A DNA stretch of 64,000 nt from Sinorhizobium sp. B11 (lineage in GTDB: Bacteria > Pseudomonadota > Alphaproteobacteria > Rhizobiales > Rhizobiaceae). The notes under the pieces were generated by a model. That model was not told where the DNA came from. It was given only the letters and a program-made list of their open reading frames with translations, and did no database searches. The stretch spans positions 1,984,001-2,048,000 of the forward strand of contig CP091033.1 of NCBI GenBank assembly GCA_039725955.1, given 5' to 3'. Made by a program: the position numbers and the translations under genes. Shown piece after piece: positions 7,841 through 16,940 of this stretch (positions are counted from its first letter, which is position 1; every line of letters starts with the position of its first letter).

Positions 7841-8824
7841 TTATTCGATGCCGAGGTCCTTGCGAACCTTTTCGTAGTCGCCACGCAGAGCGAGGGAACC
7901 CGAGGTCAGCGTGACCTTTTCCGGCTCCTTGCCGTTGGCGATCCAGTCATACATGTTGAGTGCGGTTTCATAGCCGTGACGCTTCGGCGAGATGATGACC
8001 GTGCCGAAGAAGCCGGTTGCGGACGGCTTCTTGAACTCGTTGATTGCCGATTCCGCACCGCCGATGCCGACGCCGATCATGTTGTCGGCGGGAATGCCGA
8101 CCGATTCCGATGCGCGCACGGCGCCGAGGACCGCTTCGTCATTGAGGCCGAAGGCGATCCAGTACTTCACGTCGGCATGCTTGTTGAGAACGGTAGTCGC
8201 GGCATTGAGCGCTGCTTCCGTATCCGTCTTTGCCTGCGGCGCGTCGTAGATGTTTTCGGCCGGGAAGCCGGCAGCCTTCAGAACCGAGATGGCGCCTTCG
8301 ACGCGGTCGACGGCGGTCGGCAGCTGATCGTAGGAGACGCGGATCGCGCCGACATTCTTCATGTCCCAACCGCGCTTCTTCATTTCGTCGACGATCGCCT
8401 GGCCCACGCCTTCGCCGATCTTGGTAGCGGAAATGCCCATATGCGGCACGTCTTCCAGCGGCTTGCCGTCGGCGCCGACCAGACGGTCGTCGACCGTCAT
8501 CAGCTTGAGCTGGTTGGCGGCAGCCTTGGCAACGATGCCGGGGCCGAGCTTGACGTCAGGCGTGCAGATAATGAAGCCTTGGGCGCCCTGCGCACCAAGG
8601 TTGTCGATCGCCGACTGGACCTTCTCGCCATCTTCGGCGCCGATCTTGACGACGGTGAAACCCTTTTCCTTGGCGGCCTGGTCAGCGAACTTCCATTCGT
8701 CCTGGAACCAGGGCTCTTCCGGCTGCTTTACGATGAACCCGATCTTGACATCCTCCGCCAATACGGAGCCGGCGGCCAGAACGGCAAAGGCGCCAGCGAG
8801 GACGGCTGCTTTGAAGAAGCGCAT
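7841..8824 (-). CDS. araF: L-arabinose-binding periplasmic protein (AraF-like)
   Basis: This 327-residue protein has a clear Sec signal peptide (residues 1-23, ending VLA) followed by a periplasmic-binding fold. The mature N-terminus (VKIGFIVKQPEEPWFQDEWK) nearly repeats E. coli arabinose-binding protein (LKLGFLVKQPEEPWFQTEWK), and the later blocks FIICTPDVKLG, ATKIGEG and NDEAVLGAVRASE also match. It captures L-arabinose in the periplasm and hands it to AraGH. It is the first gene of the minus-strand operon, with a well-formed promoter at 8873-8901. Confidence 0.92.
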   Translation of the reverse strand: MRFFKAAVLAGAFAVLAAGSVLAEDVKIGFIVKQPEEPWFQDEWKFADQAAKEKGFTVVKIGAEDGEKVQSAIDNLGAQGAQGFIICTPDVKLGPGIVAKAAANQLKLMTVDDRLVGADGKPLEDVPHMGISATKIGEGVGQAIVDEMKKRGWDMKNVGAIRVSYDQLPTAVDRVEGAISVLKAAGFPAENIYDAPQAKTDTEAALNAATTVLNKHADVKYWIAFGLNDEAVLGAVRASESVGIPADNMIGVGIGGAESAINEFKKPSATGFFGTVIISPKRHGYETALNMYDWIANGKEPEKVTLTSGSLALRGDYEKVRKDLGIE

Positions 8825-8872
8825 AATCTCTCTCCCTAAATCTTGATCTGCCGCTCACTCGGCAGCGACTAC

Positions 8873-8901
8873 TGAATAGGAACAAACATCATACCAGTCA
8901 A
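8873..8901 (-). promoter_or_regulatory. Predicted araF promoter overlapped by an ATCATACCAGT element
   Basis: On the minus strand a -35-like TTGACT is separated by exactly 17 bases from a -10-like TATTCA, about 50 bases upstream of the araF start. The 11-base motif ACTGGTATGAT (plus strand ATCATACCAGT, 8888-8898) overlaps the -35 box and spacer, the expected place for a repressor. The same 11 bases occur at 38994-39004 and 51012-51022. Nothing else is evident in the 290-base araF/epimerase gap (8825-9114) apart from an AT-rich stretch near 9029-9045 that could serve the plus-strand genes. Confidence 0.55.
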
Positions 8902-9114
8902 TATTTGTGTATGATTATTTCTGCGATTTCGCGGGTGAAAAGGCAGTTGAAGTCTCCGACGCGGCGCAGTTGATCGACAAATTGGTACGAAACAGGCTCT
9001 TGACCGTCTCTGAGCCGGAAAATAAATCCTATATATATTGACATTCGAGTGACCGATAATAGGGTGCCGCCACAGTCCGGATCAGCCTCGATCTCGCGGA
9101 GAAGACGTCGCTTC

Positions 9115-10005
9115 ATGGCCATCATCGATTTGCAGGGCGGTGCGCTTTCGGCCCGCATTTCTACGACAGGCGGCCTGCTCCTTCATTATTCCTGGCTGCG
9201 GGACGGCCTGACAATCCCGCTTCTGCGGCCGGCGGCCGATAGTGCCGATGCACTTTCCTCTGCCTGCTATCCGCTCGTGCCCTTTGGCAATCGCGTCAGA
9301 GGCAACCGCTTCACCTTTAAGGGGCACGACTACAGCCTGCGGCCGAACAGGGACTGGGATCCGCATTACCTGCATGGCGATGGCTGGCTGGCGGAATGGG
9401 ACCTTCTTTCCAGGGATAGCAGCAACGCGCGGATTGCTTTTCGTCATCGAGCCGACGGCACGCCCTATAGCTACCAGGCAGAGCAGAGCTTCGCACTGAC
9501 ACCAGACGGGCTGGAACTCTGCATGCGGGTGGAAAATACCGGTGACGAAGCCTTGCCTTTCGGGCTTGGCTGGCATCCCTTCTTTCCGCTGAGCGAGCGC
9601 ACGACGCTTCTGGCAAAGGCCGATCGCTTCTGGACCGAAGCGGAGGGCTGGCTGCCGGGCGAGCCCGCCGAAATCCCCGCGGATCTCGATTTCTCGCGGG
9701 CAGCCGTACTGCCGCAGCGCTGGATCAACAATGGATTCGAGGGCTGGAACGGTACGGCACGCATCACCTGGCCCGAGACGAGCACAGTGCTCGACCTGAC
9801 GGCCGACCCGATCTTCCGCCACGCCGTCCTCTTCCTGTCGGACAAGCGTTTCGACCCGGGATTTCGCAGGGACTATTTCTGCTTCGAGCCGATGTCGCAT
9901 CTCGCCAACGGGCACAATCTTCCTGGTCTCGGCGATCTCACCGTCCTGCGGCCAGGCGAAAGCCTCGCGGGCTCGATCCGTCTGCAGCCACAGGAAATCG
10001 GCTGA
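9115..10005 (+). CDS. Aldose 1-epimerase (mutarotase) family protein
   Basis: This 296-residue protein of the GalM-like beta-sandwich family has a conserved substrate-site pattern: NRVRGNRFTF, the histidine motif HYLHGDGW, and GLGWHPFFPL carrying the second catalytic histidine, with an acidic residue in DYFCFEPMSH near the end. It interconverts alpha and beta anomers of an aldose, probably arabinose here. The start at 9115 follows GGAGAAG, while an ATG at 9049 would add a basic, unconserved tail. It is divergent from the arabinose transporter and 29 bases upstream of an SDR dehydrogenase, consistent with supplying it with the right anomer. Confidence 0.85.
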   Translation: MAIIDLQGGALSARISTTGGLLLHYSWLRDGLTIPLLRPAADSADALSSACYPLVPFGNRVRGNRFTFKGHDYSLRPNRDWDPHYLHGDGWLAEWDLLSRDSSNARIAFRHRADGTPYSYQAEQSFALTPDGLELCMRVENTGDEALPFGLGWHPFFPLSERTTLLAKADRFWTEAEGWLPGEPAEIPADLDFSRAAVLPQRWINNGFEGWNGTARITWPETSTVLDLTADPIFRHAVLFLSDKRFDPGFRRDYFCFEPMSHLANGHNLPGLGDLTVLRPGESLAGSIRLQPQEIG

Positions 10006-10034
10006 TTATCACGCGCACAAGGAGGAAACAGACG

Positions 10035-10811
10035 ATGCCAAACCGCCTTTCCGGAAAACGGGTCTTCATCACGGGCGCCGCCCAGGGGATCGGACAGGCG
10101 ATCGCCGAGGCATTCGCAGCAGAGGATGCCCGCCTCTTCCTCGTCGACCGCGATGAAAAGCTGCTCGAGGAAACTGCTGCCGCCCTTGCTGCAAAGGGGG
10201 CCGTGCTCGGTTACCAGGCAGCCGATATCACTGATGGCGATGCGATCAAGGCGGCCGTTGTAAAAGCGGCAAGCGAGATCGGCAGCATCAATGCCCTCGT
10301 CAACAATGCCGGCGTCAATGTCTTTGCCGAACCATTGCAGACGACAGACGAAGAGTGGCAGCGATGCTTCGACATCAATCTCAAGGGTGCCTGGCACTGC
10401 TGCCGCTCAGTGCTGCCGCAGATGATCACAGAAGGTGGTGGCGTGATCCTCAATATCGCCTCGACCCACGCCTTCACCATCATTCCCCACACCTTCCCCT
10501 ACCCTCTCGCCAAACATGCGCTTCTCGGCATGACCAAGTCCCTCGGCATCGAATATGCGCCTCAAAACGTGCGTGTGAACGCGATCGCGCCCGGCTACGT
10601 CTCGACCCAGAAGGTCATCGATTACTGGAACGGCTTTGCCGATCCCGAAAAGGCAAAGGCTGAGACCATGAAACTGCATCCGGGCGGTCGCATCGCCACG
10701 CCGAAGGAAATCGCCATGGCGGCGGTTTTCATGATCTCGGATGAGTGCACCTTCATGAACGCCACCTGCCTGACGATCGATGGCGGTTTGAGCGTCATGC
10801 AGCACCAATAG
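10035..10811 (+). CDS. SDR-family dehydrogenase, probable sugar dehydrogenase
   Basis: This 258-residue classical short-chain dehydrogenase has an NAD(P) motif GAAQGIG (about 14-20), NNAG (about 90-93) and a catalytic Ser-Tyr-Lys set (S143, Y156, K160, in the order IAST...YPLAK). It has the common C-terminal IDGG. A strong AAGGAGG precedes the ATG. Its position after the mutarotase and opposite araFGH suggests oxidation of L-arabinose (or a related sugar) to its lactone. The acceptor and exact sugar cannot be read from sequence. Confidence 0.82.
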   Translation: MPNRLSGKRVFITGAAQGIGQAIAEAFAAEDARLFLVDRDEKLLEETAAALAAKGAVLGYQAADITDGDAIKAAVVKAASEIGSINALVNNAGVNVFAEPLQTTDEEWQRCFDINLKGAWHCCRSVLPQMITEGGGVILNIASTHAFTIIPHTFPYPLAKHALLGMTKSLGIEYAPQNVRVNAIAPGYVSTQKVIDYWNGFADPEKAKAETMKLHPGGRIATPKEIAMAAVFMISDECTFMNATCLTIDGGLSVMQHQ

Positions 10812-10890
10812 GAGCGACCCCTCTCCCTCTCCGTGGCCTCAGAGTGCAGCCGCTCACATCTATTGTCTAGTTTTTGCGCAGCAGCATTAC

Positions 10891-10919
10891 TTGACACAAT
10901 TTTGGGCGATCCATAGAGT
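10891..10919 (+). promoter_or_regulatory. Predicted sigma70-type promoter for the BMP transporter operon
   Basis: A consensus TTGACA is followed after 17 bases by TAGAGT, and the start codon of the binding-protein gene is 32 bases further on, after GAGGGGAA. There is no obvious operator repeat. Confidence 0.5.
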
Positions 10920-10950
10920 TTTATCCATCTGGTAAAAAAGAGGGGAACTC

Positions 10951-11937
10951 ATGAAAAATCAGATCATTATGTCTCGCCGCACGGTGCTTGCCTCCGGCAT
11001 GGCACTCGGTGCAACCGCCTTTGCACCCAAGCTCTGGGCGCAGGAAAAACTGAAGGTTGCAGGCATTCACGCCTCGCCTGTAGAAAATGCCTGGAACTCC
11101 TGTCTGCACAAGGCCCTTCAGGACGCCGCTTCGGAAGGCGTGATCGAATACGTCTTCTCCGAAGGCGTTTCGGGCACCGACTATCCGCGTGCCATGCGCG
11201 AATATGCCGAGCAGGGCAACGCCCTCATCGTCGGCGAGGCCTATGCCGTCGAGCGCGAAGCCCGCCAGGTTGCCGCCGACTATCCGAAGACCGCTTTCAT
11301 GCTGGGCTCCAGCGGCGAGCCGTCGGGCGACAATTTCGGCGTCTTCGGCACGTGGAACCATGACGGCGCCTATCTTGCCGGCATGCTCGCGGGCAAGATG
11401 ACGAAGTCGGGCATTGTCGGCTCGGTCGGCGCGCTGCCGATCCCGGAAGTCAACATGCTGATGAATGCCTTTGCTGCCGGCGTGAAGGAAGTCCGCCCGG
11501 ATGCCAAGCACCTCGTCGCCTTCATCGGCACCTTCTTCGATCCGCCGAAGGCGCGCGAAGCCGGCCTTGCCCAGATCGATGCCGGCGCCGACATCCTGTT
11601 CGGCGAGCGCATCGGCACGGCAGACGCTGCCAAGGAGCGCGGCATCAAGTCGGTCGGTTCGCTGATCGACTATACGCCGCGTTATCCCGACACCGTCTTT
11701 GCCAATGCCATCTGGGGTTTCCGCCCGATCCTGAACGCGGCAATCGCCGATGTGAAGGCTGGCAAGCCGACCGGCAACAACTACACCCGCTTTGGCCTGA
11801 TGAAGGAAGGCGGCAGCGATATCGTCTACGTCAAGGGTGTCGCACCGGCCGAAGCCGAAGCGGCGATGGAGGCCAAGCGCGCCGCCATCAAGTCCGGCGC
11901 CTTTGAGGTTCCGATCATGCCCGAGGAGCCGAAGTAA
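10951..11937 (+). CDS. BMP-family ABC transporter substrate-binding protein
   Basis: This 328-residue exported protein begins with a twin-arginine-like leader (MSRRTVLASG, hydrophobic stretch, AQE cleavage region near residues 29-31). The mature part matches the basic-membrane-protein (PnrA/Med) family, which binds purine and pyrimidine nucleosides or similar nucleobases: NALIVGEAYAVE, then FGVFGTWNHDGAYLAGMLAG, then GSVGALPIPEVNMLMNAFAAG. It is the first gene of a six-gene operon with an amidase, a two-domain ATPase, two permeases and a cytosine-deaminase-like enzyme. The ligand is therefore probably an amide-bearing pyrimidine-like compound, but this is inference. Confidence 0.87.
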   Translation: MKNQIIMSRRTVLASGMALGATAFAPKLWAQEKLKVAGIHASPVENAWNSCLHKALQDAASEGVIEYVFSEGVSGTDYPRAMREYAEQGNALIVGEAYAVEREARQVAADYPKTAFMLGSSGEPSGDNFGVFGTWNHDGAYLAGMLAGKMTKSGIVGSVGALPIPEVNMLMNAFAAGVKEVRPDAKHLVAFIGTFFDPPKAREAGLAQIDAGADILFGERIGTADAAKERGIKSVGSLIDYTPRYPDTVFANAIWGFRPILNAAIADVKAGKPTGNNYTRFGLMKEGGSDIVYVKGVAPAEAEAAMEAKRAAIKSGAFEVPIMPEEPK

Positions 11938-11949
11938 GCCGGCATCTGC

Positions 11950-13398
11950 ATGAACGGGATTGAGAAAAGCAAGGGCTCTATACCGGGCGGCGACGCGATT
12001 GCGCTCGCCGCCCGGATCGGGACCGGTGCATTTGATTGTACCGAAGCGATGAAGGCTGCGATTTCCGCCGCCAGGGCGAAAGATGCGCTGGGCGCGATCT
12101 GTCATCTCGACGAAGATCTGGGCCTCGCGAATGCCGCCGCGCTTGATCGCGAATATCGGGACAATCCCGCCATATTCTCCGTCCGGCCGTTTGCCGGCGT
12201 GCCGACACTTGCAAAGGATCTCGGCGGCCCGTTCAAGGGCCTTCCGGTTCGCGCTGGCTCGCATCTCTTCGACGGCATGCTCGATCCGTCTGCCGATTCC
12301 GATCTGGCAGATCGTTTTCGTCGGGCCGGTTTCAGCCTCTTCGGTCTCACCACCAGCCCGGAAGTCGGGCTCTCCCTCGCAAGCGAACCCATGCGCGGAC
12401 CCGTCTGCTGCAATCCCCTTGACCCCTCCCGTACCGCGGGCGGCTCCTCGGGCGGCGCTGCCGCTGCGGTTGCTGCCGGTATCGTGGCGATTGCCCACGC
12501 AACGGATGCCGGTGGTTCCATTCGCGTGCCCGCCGCCTGTTGTGGTCTAATCGGCCTGAAGCCCAGCCGCGGCGCCATTCCAGGCGGCCCGGGCTTCGGC
12601 AATCATCTTGGCGGCATCGCCAGTGAGTTGGCAGTCTGCCGCTCGGTCCGCGATGCCGGTGCTATCTTCGACGCGCTTCATGGAAAACCCGCTGGCCCTT
12701 ACCCGGAGCCGGCGCTCGACAGGAACGAAAGACCCCGCCGGCGCATCGGCCTGCTGACCGATACCGGCAGCGACTTTCCGACCGAGGCTGCACGGCAGCA
12801 AACCGTAGAGGCCGCGGCCCGCAGCCTCGAGGGGGACGGACATGAGATCGTCATCGTGGACTGGCAGCGGCTTGAAGCGAGTGTCATCGCGAGTGCCGCC
12901 ATTTTCGCCGACATCATCGCAATCAATCTGGCATGGCTCGTTGATAGCTTCCATCTTGACCTCTCGAAGGCCGAACCTCTGACGGCAGCCTTTGCGGTGC
13001 GCGGGGCCAGACTTGCGCCGACTGCGCTCTGGCAGAGCCTCAGCACCATGCCGCATGTCAGCCATGACCTCTGGCACCTGTTCGACGATATCGATTGCCT
13101 GCTGACGCCGATGCTTGCGACAGCCCCTCTGCCGGTCGGCTCCTTCCCGACTGACCATCAGGATACCGACCTGCATCTGAACCGCATGGCGCGCTTTGCG
13201 CCACTTGCCTGTCTTGCCAATATTTCCGGCTTTCCGGCGCTGACACTGCCTTTTGGAAGCGATGCGGACGGAATGCCGCTGCCTGTGCAATTGCTGGCAC
13301 CGATGGGCCGGGAACCGCTGCTGCTTGCCCTTGCCTCGCGGCTGGAAGCAGAGCAACGTTGGACCCACCCCCATGCCATTGCGGGACTTGCCCCATGA
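11950..13398 (+). CDS. Amidase-signature-family hydrolase
   Basis: This 482-residue enzyme has the complete Ser-cisSer-Lys amidase triad: K89 in TLAKD, S166 in the glycine-serine loop GGSSGG, and S190 in DAGGSIR. These enzymes cleave linear amides in the cytoplasm. It sits 12 bases after the binding-protein gene, and its stop overlaps the ATPase start (ATGA), so the enzyme is embedded inside the transporter operon. This strongly implies that it acts on the imported substrate or its breakdown product. The ribosome-binding site is weak, so it may be translated less than its neighbours. Confidence 0.88.
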   Translation: MNGIEKSKGSIPGGDAIALAARIGTGAFDCTEAMKAAISAARAKDALGAICHLDEDLGLANAAALDREYRDNPAIFSVRPFAGVPTLAKDLGGPFKGLPVRAGSHLFDGMLDPSADSDLADRFRRAGFSLFGLTTSPEVGLSLASEPMRGPVCCNPLDPSRTAGGSSGGAAAAVAAGIVAIAHATDAGGSIRVPAACCGLIGLKPSRGAIPGGPGFGNHLGGIASELAVCRSVRDAGAIFDALHGKPAGPYPEPALDRNERPRRRIGLLTDTGSDFPTEAARQQTVEAAARSLEGDGHEIVIVDWQRLEASVIASAAIFADIIAINLAWLVDSFHLDLSKAEPLTAAFAVRGARLAPTALWQSLSTMPHVSHDLWHLFDDIDCLLTPMLATAPLPVGSFPTDHQDTDLHLNRMARFAPLACLANISGFPALTLPFGSDADGMPLPVQLLAPMGREPLLLALASRLEAEQRWTHPHAIAGLAP

Positions 13399-14924
13399 CA
13401 TCAGCTCCCGTGCTCCAGCTCGACAGTATCAGCAAGCGTTTCGGCGCGATCCAGGCCAATGACGATATTTCGCTGAGCCTCGCCAAGGGCGAAGTGCTGG
13501 CCCTGCTCGGCGAAAACGGCGCCGGCAAGACGACGCTGATGAGCATCCTCTTCGGCCATTATGTGCCGGATGCAGGAACGATCCATATCGAAGGCAGCGA
13601 ATTGCCGGCTGGCCGGCCCCGCGCGGCGATCCGCGCCGGCATCGGCATGGTGCACCAGCATTTCTCCCTGGCGCCCAACCTGACCGTTCTCGAAAACGTC
13701 ATGACGGGGACGGAAAAGCTCTGGTCCTTCAAATCGGAGAGAACGGCCGGCCGCGCCAGGCTTCTCGCCATTGCTGCCCGCTTCGGCCTCGGCGTCAACC
13801 CCGATGCCCGGCTTGGCGACCTCTCGGTCGGCGAGCAGCAGCGCGTCGAAATCCTCAAGGCGCTCTATAACGATGCCCGAATTCTCATCCTCGACGAGCC
13901 GACGGCGGTGCTGACCAATATCGAGGCGGAGCGCCTTTTCCAGACGCTTCGGGAAATGGCCCGGCAGGGCCTGTCGCTGATCTTCATTTCTCACAAGCTT
14001 GACGAGGTGATCAGTGCAGCCGACCGCGTCGTCGTGCTGCGCGGCGGAAAGGTCGTCGCCGAGCGGCGGACCGGCGAGACCAGCAAGGCGGAGCTCGCCG
14101 AACTCATGGTTGGCCGCCGGGTGACGCGCCCGGTGCGCGAAGCGTCTACGCCCGGCGCGGTCGTTTTCGAGGCTGTCGGTGTCACCGTCACTGACGGCGG
14201 CCAGGAGCGGCTGAGAGATATCAGCTTTCAGCTCCATGCCGGCGAGACACTCGGCATTATCGGCGTCTCCGGGAATGGCCAGGCGACACTCAGCCATCTC
14301 GTCAGCGGACTGGTGAGCTGGAGCCGCGGCGATATCATGCTCTTCGGGCAGCCGGTCACCGAACTCAGTGTCAAAAGTCTCATCGATGCCCGCATCGGCC
14401 GCATTCCGGAGGACCGCAATAAGGAAGGGGCGATCGGCGAACTCGCGGTCTGGGAAAATGCCGTGCTGGAGCGCATCGCCTCGCCGCGCTTCTCTCGCCA
14501 TGGGCTGGTCGACCGCAAGGCCGGCATGACCTTTGCCCAGGAGATCATCGCGGAGTTCGATATTCGCGGCGGCGGACCCTCGACGCGCACGCGGCTTATG
14601 TCTGGCGGCAACATGCAGAAGCTGATCCTTGGACGCAACCTGCATGACAGGCCGAAGATCCTGATTGCGGCGCAGCCGACACGTGGGCTCGACGAGGGCG
14701 CGGTCGCCGCCGTCCATGCCCGGATATTGCAGGCACGCAAGGAGGGCACGGCCGTGCTTCTGATATCTGAGGATCTGGACGAGGTGATCGGCCTTGCCGA
14801 TCGCATCCAGGCGATCGTCAAGGGGCGTCTGTCGCCCCCCATCGATGCACAAAGTGCCGATCCCCGAAAACTCGGCCTGATGATGTCAGGTGAATGGATG
14901 TCCGAGGCCCGGCATGCGTCTTGA
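13395..14924 (+). CDS. BMP-type ABC transporter ATP-binding protein (two fused domains)
   Basis: The 509-residue ATPase resembles NupA/YufO-type proteins. Domain 1 has GENGAGKTT, LSVGEQQRVEILKAL and ILILDEPTAVLT. Domain 2 has the degenerate Walker A GVSGNGQAT, the signature LMSGGNMQKL and the Walker B remnant ILIAAQPTRGLDEG, in which the aspartate-glutamate pair is replaced, so only one site is expected to hydrolyse ATP efficiently. The ATG at 13395 overlaps the amidase stop, and an upstream in-frame ATG at 13359 lies inside the amidase. Confidence 0.9.
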   Translation: MTSAPVLQLDSISKRFGAIQANDDISLSLAKGEVLALLGENGAGKTTLMSILFGHYVPDAGTIHIEGSELPAGRPRAAIRAGIGMVHQHFSLAPNLTVLENVMTGTEKLWSFKSERTAGRARLLAIAARFGLGVNPDARLGDLSVGEQQRVEILKALYNDARILILDEPTAVLTNIEAERLFQTLREMARQGLSLIFISHKLDEVISAADRVVVLRGGKVVAERRTGETSKAELAELMVGRRVTRPVREASTPGAVVFEAVGVTVTDGGQERLRDISFQLHAGETLGIIGVSGNGQATLSHLVSGLVSWSRGDIMLFGQPVTELSVKSLIDARIGRIPEDRNKEGAIGELAVWENAVLERIASPRFSRHGLVDRKAGMTFAQEIIAEFDIRGGGPSTRTRLMSGGNMQKLILGRNLHDRPKILIAAQPTRGLDEGAVAAVHARILQARKEGTAVLLISEDLDEVIGLADRIQAIVKGRLSPPIDAQSADPRKLGLMMSGEWMSEARHAS

Positions 14925-15963
14925 ACGTCGCGATCACCGTCCGCTCTACCTGGTCGTGGCAGCCCCTGTCGGTGCCGTCATCGCCGCACTCGCCATTGCC
15001 GGGATTCTGATTGCGCTCGCAGGCGCCCCTGTCTTCGAAGCCTATTGGCGCATTCTGACCGGCGCCTTCGGCACGCGGCTTTCGGCGACGGAGACGCTGA
15101 CGCGAGCGACGCCGTTGATGCTGACCGGCCTTGCCGCAGCTGTCGCCTTCCGCGCCCGGCTCTGGAATATCGGCGCCGAAGGCCAGTTCTATCTTGGCGC
15201 CATCACGGTTGCGGCACTCGGCTCCAAGCTCCTGGCAGGCCTGCCGGCGGCACTTCTCATCCCTGCTTTGCTGGTCACGGGCGCCGTTGCCGGCATGGTG
15301 CTGATCCTCGTGCCGCTCTGGCTGCGGCTACGCTTTTCGGTCGATGAAGTGGTCACCAGCCTGCTGTTGAATTTTGTCGCCCTGCTCTTCGTCTCCATGC
15401 TGATCGATGGCGTCCTGAAGGATCCGCTCGCCTTCGGCTGGCCGCAATCCATGCCGGTGAGCGATCATGCGCTGCTGCCGAAGCTGGTGGCGCGTTCGCG
15501 GCTGCATGTCGGCTTCATCATCGCCATCGTCATTGCATTTGCCGTATATTTTCTCCAGTCGCGCACTGTCTTCGGTCTGCGTTCGCGCGCCGCCGGTCTC
15601 AATCCTGCCGGCGCCGTCTTTGCCGGCGTTCCGCTTGGCATGACGCTGGTGAAAGTCGCATGCCTTTCCGGCGGTCTGGCGGGTCTCGCTGGTGCGATCG
15701 AGGTGATGGGCGTCAAGGGTTATGTAACGACCGATCTCTCGCCCGGCTTCGGTTATTCCGGCATCATCGTCGCCATGCTCGCGAACCTGCACCCGATCGG
15801 CGTGATTGCGGCGGCCCTCTTCACGGCCACGATGTTCGTCGGCGCCGACGGCATGAGCCGGGCGCTCGGCATACCGACCTATATTGCCGACGTGACCGTC
15901 GCCGTCTCTCTGCTCACCATGCTGATCGCCCTGTTCTTCACCCAATACAGGATCCGCAGATGA
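14914..15963 (+). CDS. BMP-type ABC transporter permease 1
   Basis: The 349-residue membrane protein has about nine hydrophobic segments and the nucleoside-permease motif LWNIGAEGQFYLGAITVA seen in NupP/YufP-like proteins. The start at 14914 overlaps the ATPase stop by 11 bases; an ATG at 14890 is also possible. The C-terminus ends at the ATGA that begins permease 2. It forms the transmembrane channel with permease 2. Confidence 0.87.
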   Translation: MRLERRDHRPLYLVVAAPVGAVIAALAIAGILIALAGAPVFEAYWRILTGAFGTRLSATETLTRATPLMLTGLAAAVAFRARLWNIGAEGQFYLGAITVAALGSKLLAGLPAALLIPALLVTGAVAGMVLILVPLWLRLRFSVDEVVTSLLLNFVALLFVSMLIDGVLKDPLAFGWPQSMPVSDHALLPKLVARSRLHVGFIIAIVIAFAVYFLQSRTVFGLRSRAAGLNPAGAVFAGVPLGMTLVKVACLSGGLAGLAGAIEVMGVKGYVTTDLSPGFGYSGIIVAMLANLHPIGVIAAALFTATMFVGADGMSRALGIPTYIADVTVAVSLLTMLIALFFTQYRIRR

Positions 15964-16904
15964 TGGCTCTGATCGACATTGTCTCCTCTGCAGGCCTCTG
16001 GGCGGCCGTGCTGCGCATCGCGACACCGCTGATCTTCGGCACGCTCGGCGCGCTGCTCTGCGAGCGAGCGGGCGTGCTCAATCTCGGCATCGAAGGCATC
16101 ATGACCTTCGGGGCGATGATTGGCTGGCTCGCGGTCTTTCATGGCGCCGATCTCTGGACCGGCCTTCTGGTCGCAGCCTTTGCCGGCGCGATCTTCGGTC
16201 TGCTGCATGCGCTGCTGACCGTCACGCTTGGCCTGTCGCAGCACGTCACGGGCCTCGGCATCACGCTCTTTGCCTCCAGCCTCAGTTATTTCATTTTCCG
16301 CCTGGTCGTGCCGCTTGCCGGGACACCGCCGACGATCGTGCCCTTCCAGCCGATCGATATTCCCGTCCTCTCCGGTCTGCCCTTCCTCGGCCCTGCGCTC
16401 TTTGCACAGACGGCGCCGACCTATCTGGCGATCTTCCTGGCACTCGCGATGGGCTATCTGATCTTCCGAACGCCACTCGGCCTGACGATCCGCATGACCG
16501 GCGAAAACCCGCATGCCGCCGAGGCGCAGGGCATAGACCCGATCCGGATCCGTTATGGTGCAATCATTGCCGGAAGCGCCTTGATGGCGGTCGGCGGCGC
16601 CTTTCTGACGCTCTCTGCCTTCAACAGCTTCTTCCCAACCATGGTCCAGGGGCGCGGCTGGATTTCCATTGCGCTCGTCGTCTTCGCCTCGTGGCGGCCC
16701 GGCCGGGCCCTGCTCGGCGCGCTGCTCTTTGCCTTCTTCGATGCCTTCCAGCTGCGGCTGCAGACGGTGTTCGGCGGGGTCGTGCCCTATCAGCTTTTCC
16801 TGATGACGCCCTATCTCCTGTCGATCGCAGCTCTTGCCGTGATGGCGCGACGCGCCCGCGTGCCGCAGGCGCTGATGCAGCCCTATCGCCGCGGCGAGCG
16901 GTGA
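15960..16904 (+). CDS. BMP-type ABC transporter permease 2
   Basis: The 314-residue membrane protein has the paired motif GVLNLGIEGIMTFGAMIGWL typical of the second permease of nucleoside BMP transporters (NupQ/YufQ-like), and about eight hydrophobic helices. Its ATG at 15960 overlaps the permease 1 stop (ATGATG, 4-base overlap). The 36-base gap to the next gene indicates one operon with the cytosine-deaminase-like gene. Confidence 0.87.
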   Translation: MMALIDIVSSAGLWAAVLRIATPLIFGTLGALLCERAGVLNLGIEGIMTFGAMIGWLAVFHGADLWTGLLVAAFAGAIFGLLHALLTVTLGLSQHVTGLGITLFASSLSYFIFRLVVPLAGTPPTIVPFQPIDIPVLSGLPFLGPALFAQTAPTYLAIFLALAMGYLIFRTPLGLTIRMTGENPHAAEAQGIDPIRIRYGAIIAGSALMAVGGAFLTLSAFNSFFPTMVQGRGWISIALVVFASWRPGRALLGALLFAFFDAFQLRLQTVFGGVVPYQLFLMTPYLLSIAALAVMARRARVPQALMQPYRRGER

Positions 16905-16940
16905 TCCCATCCTTCAGAACCACAACAGACCGGTGCCGCC

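Noticed and set aside
10921..12498. 525-codon open frame on the minus strand opposite the BMP protein and amidase genes
   Set aside because: It lies antisense to two well-supported genes, has no family similarity, and its composition is what high-GC codon bias produces in the antisense frame. The same applies to long antisense frames at 4248-6263, 13401-14852, 58672-60249 and 61456-62451.
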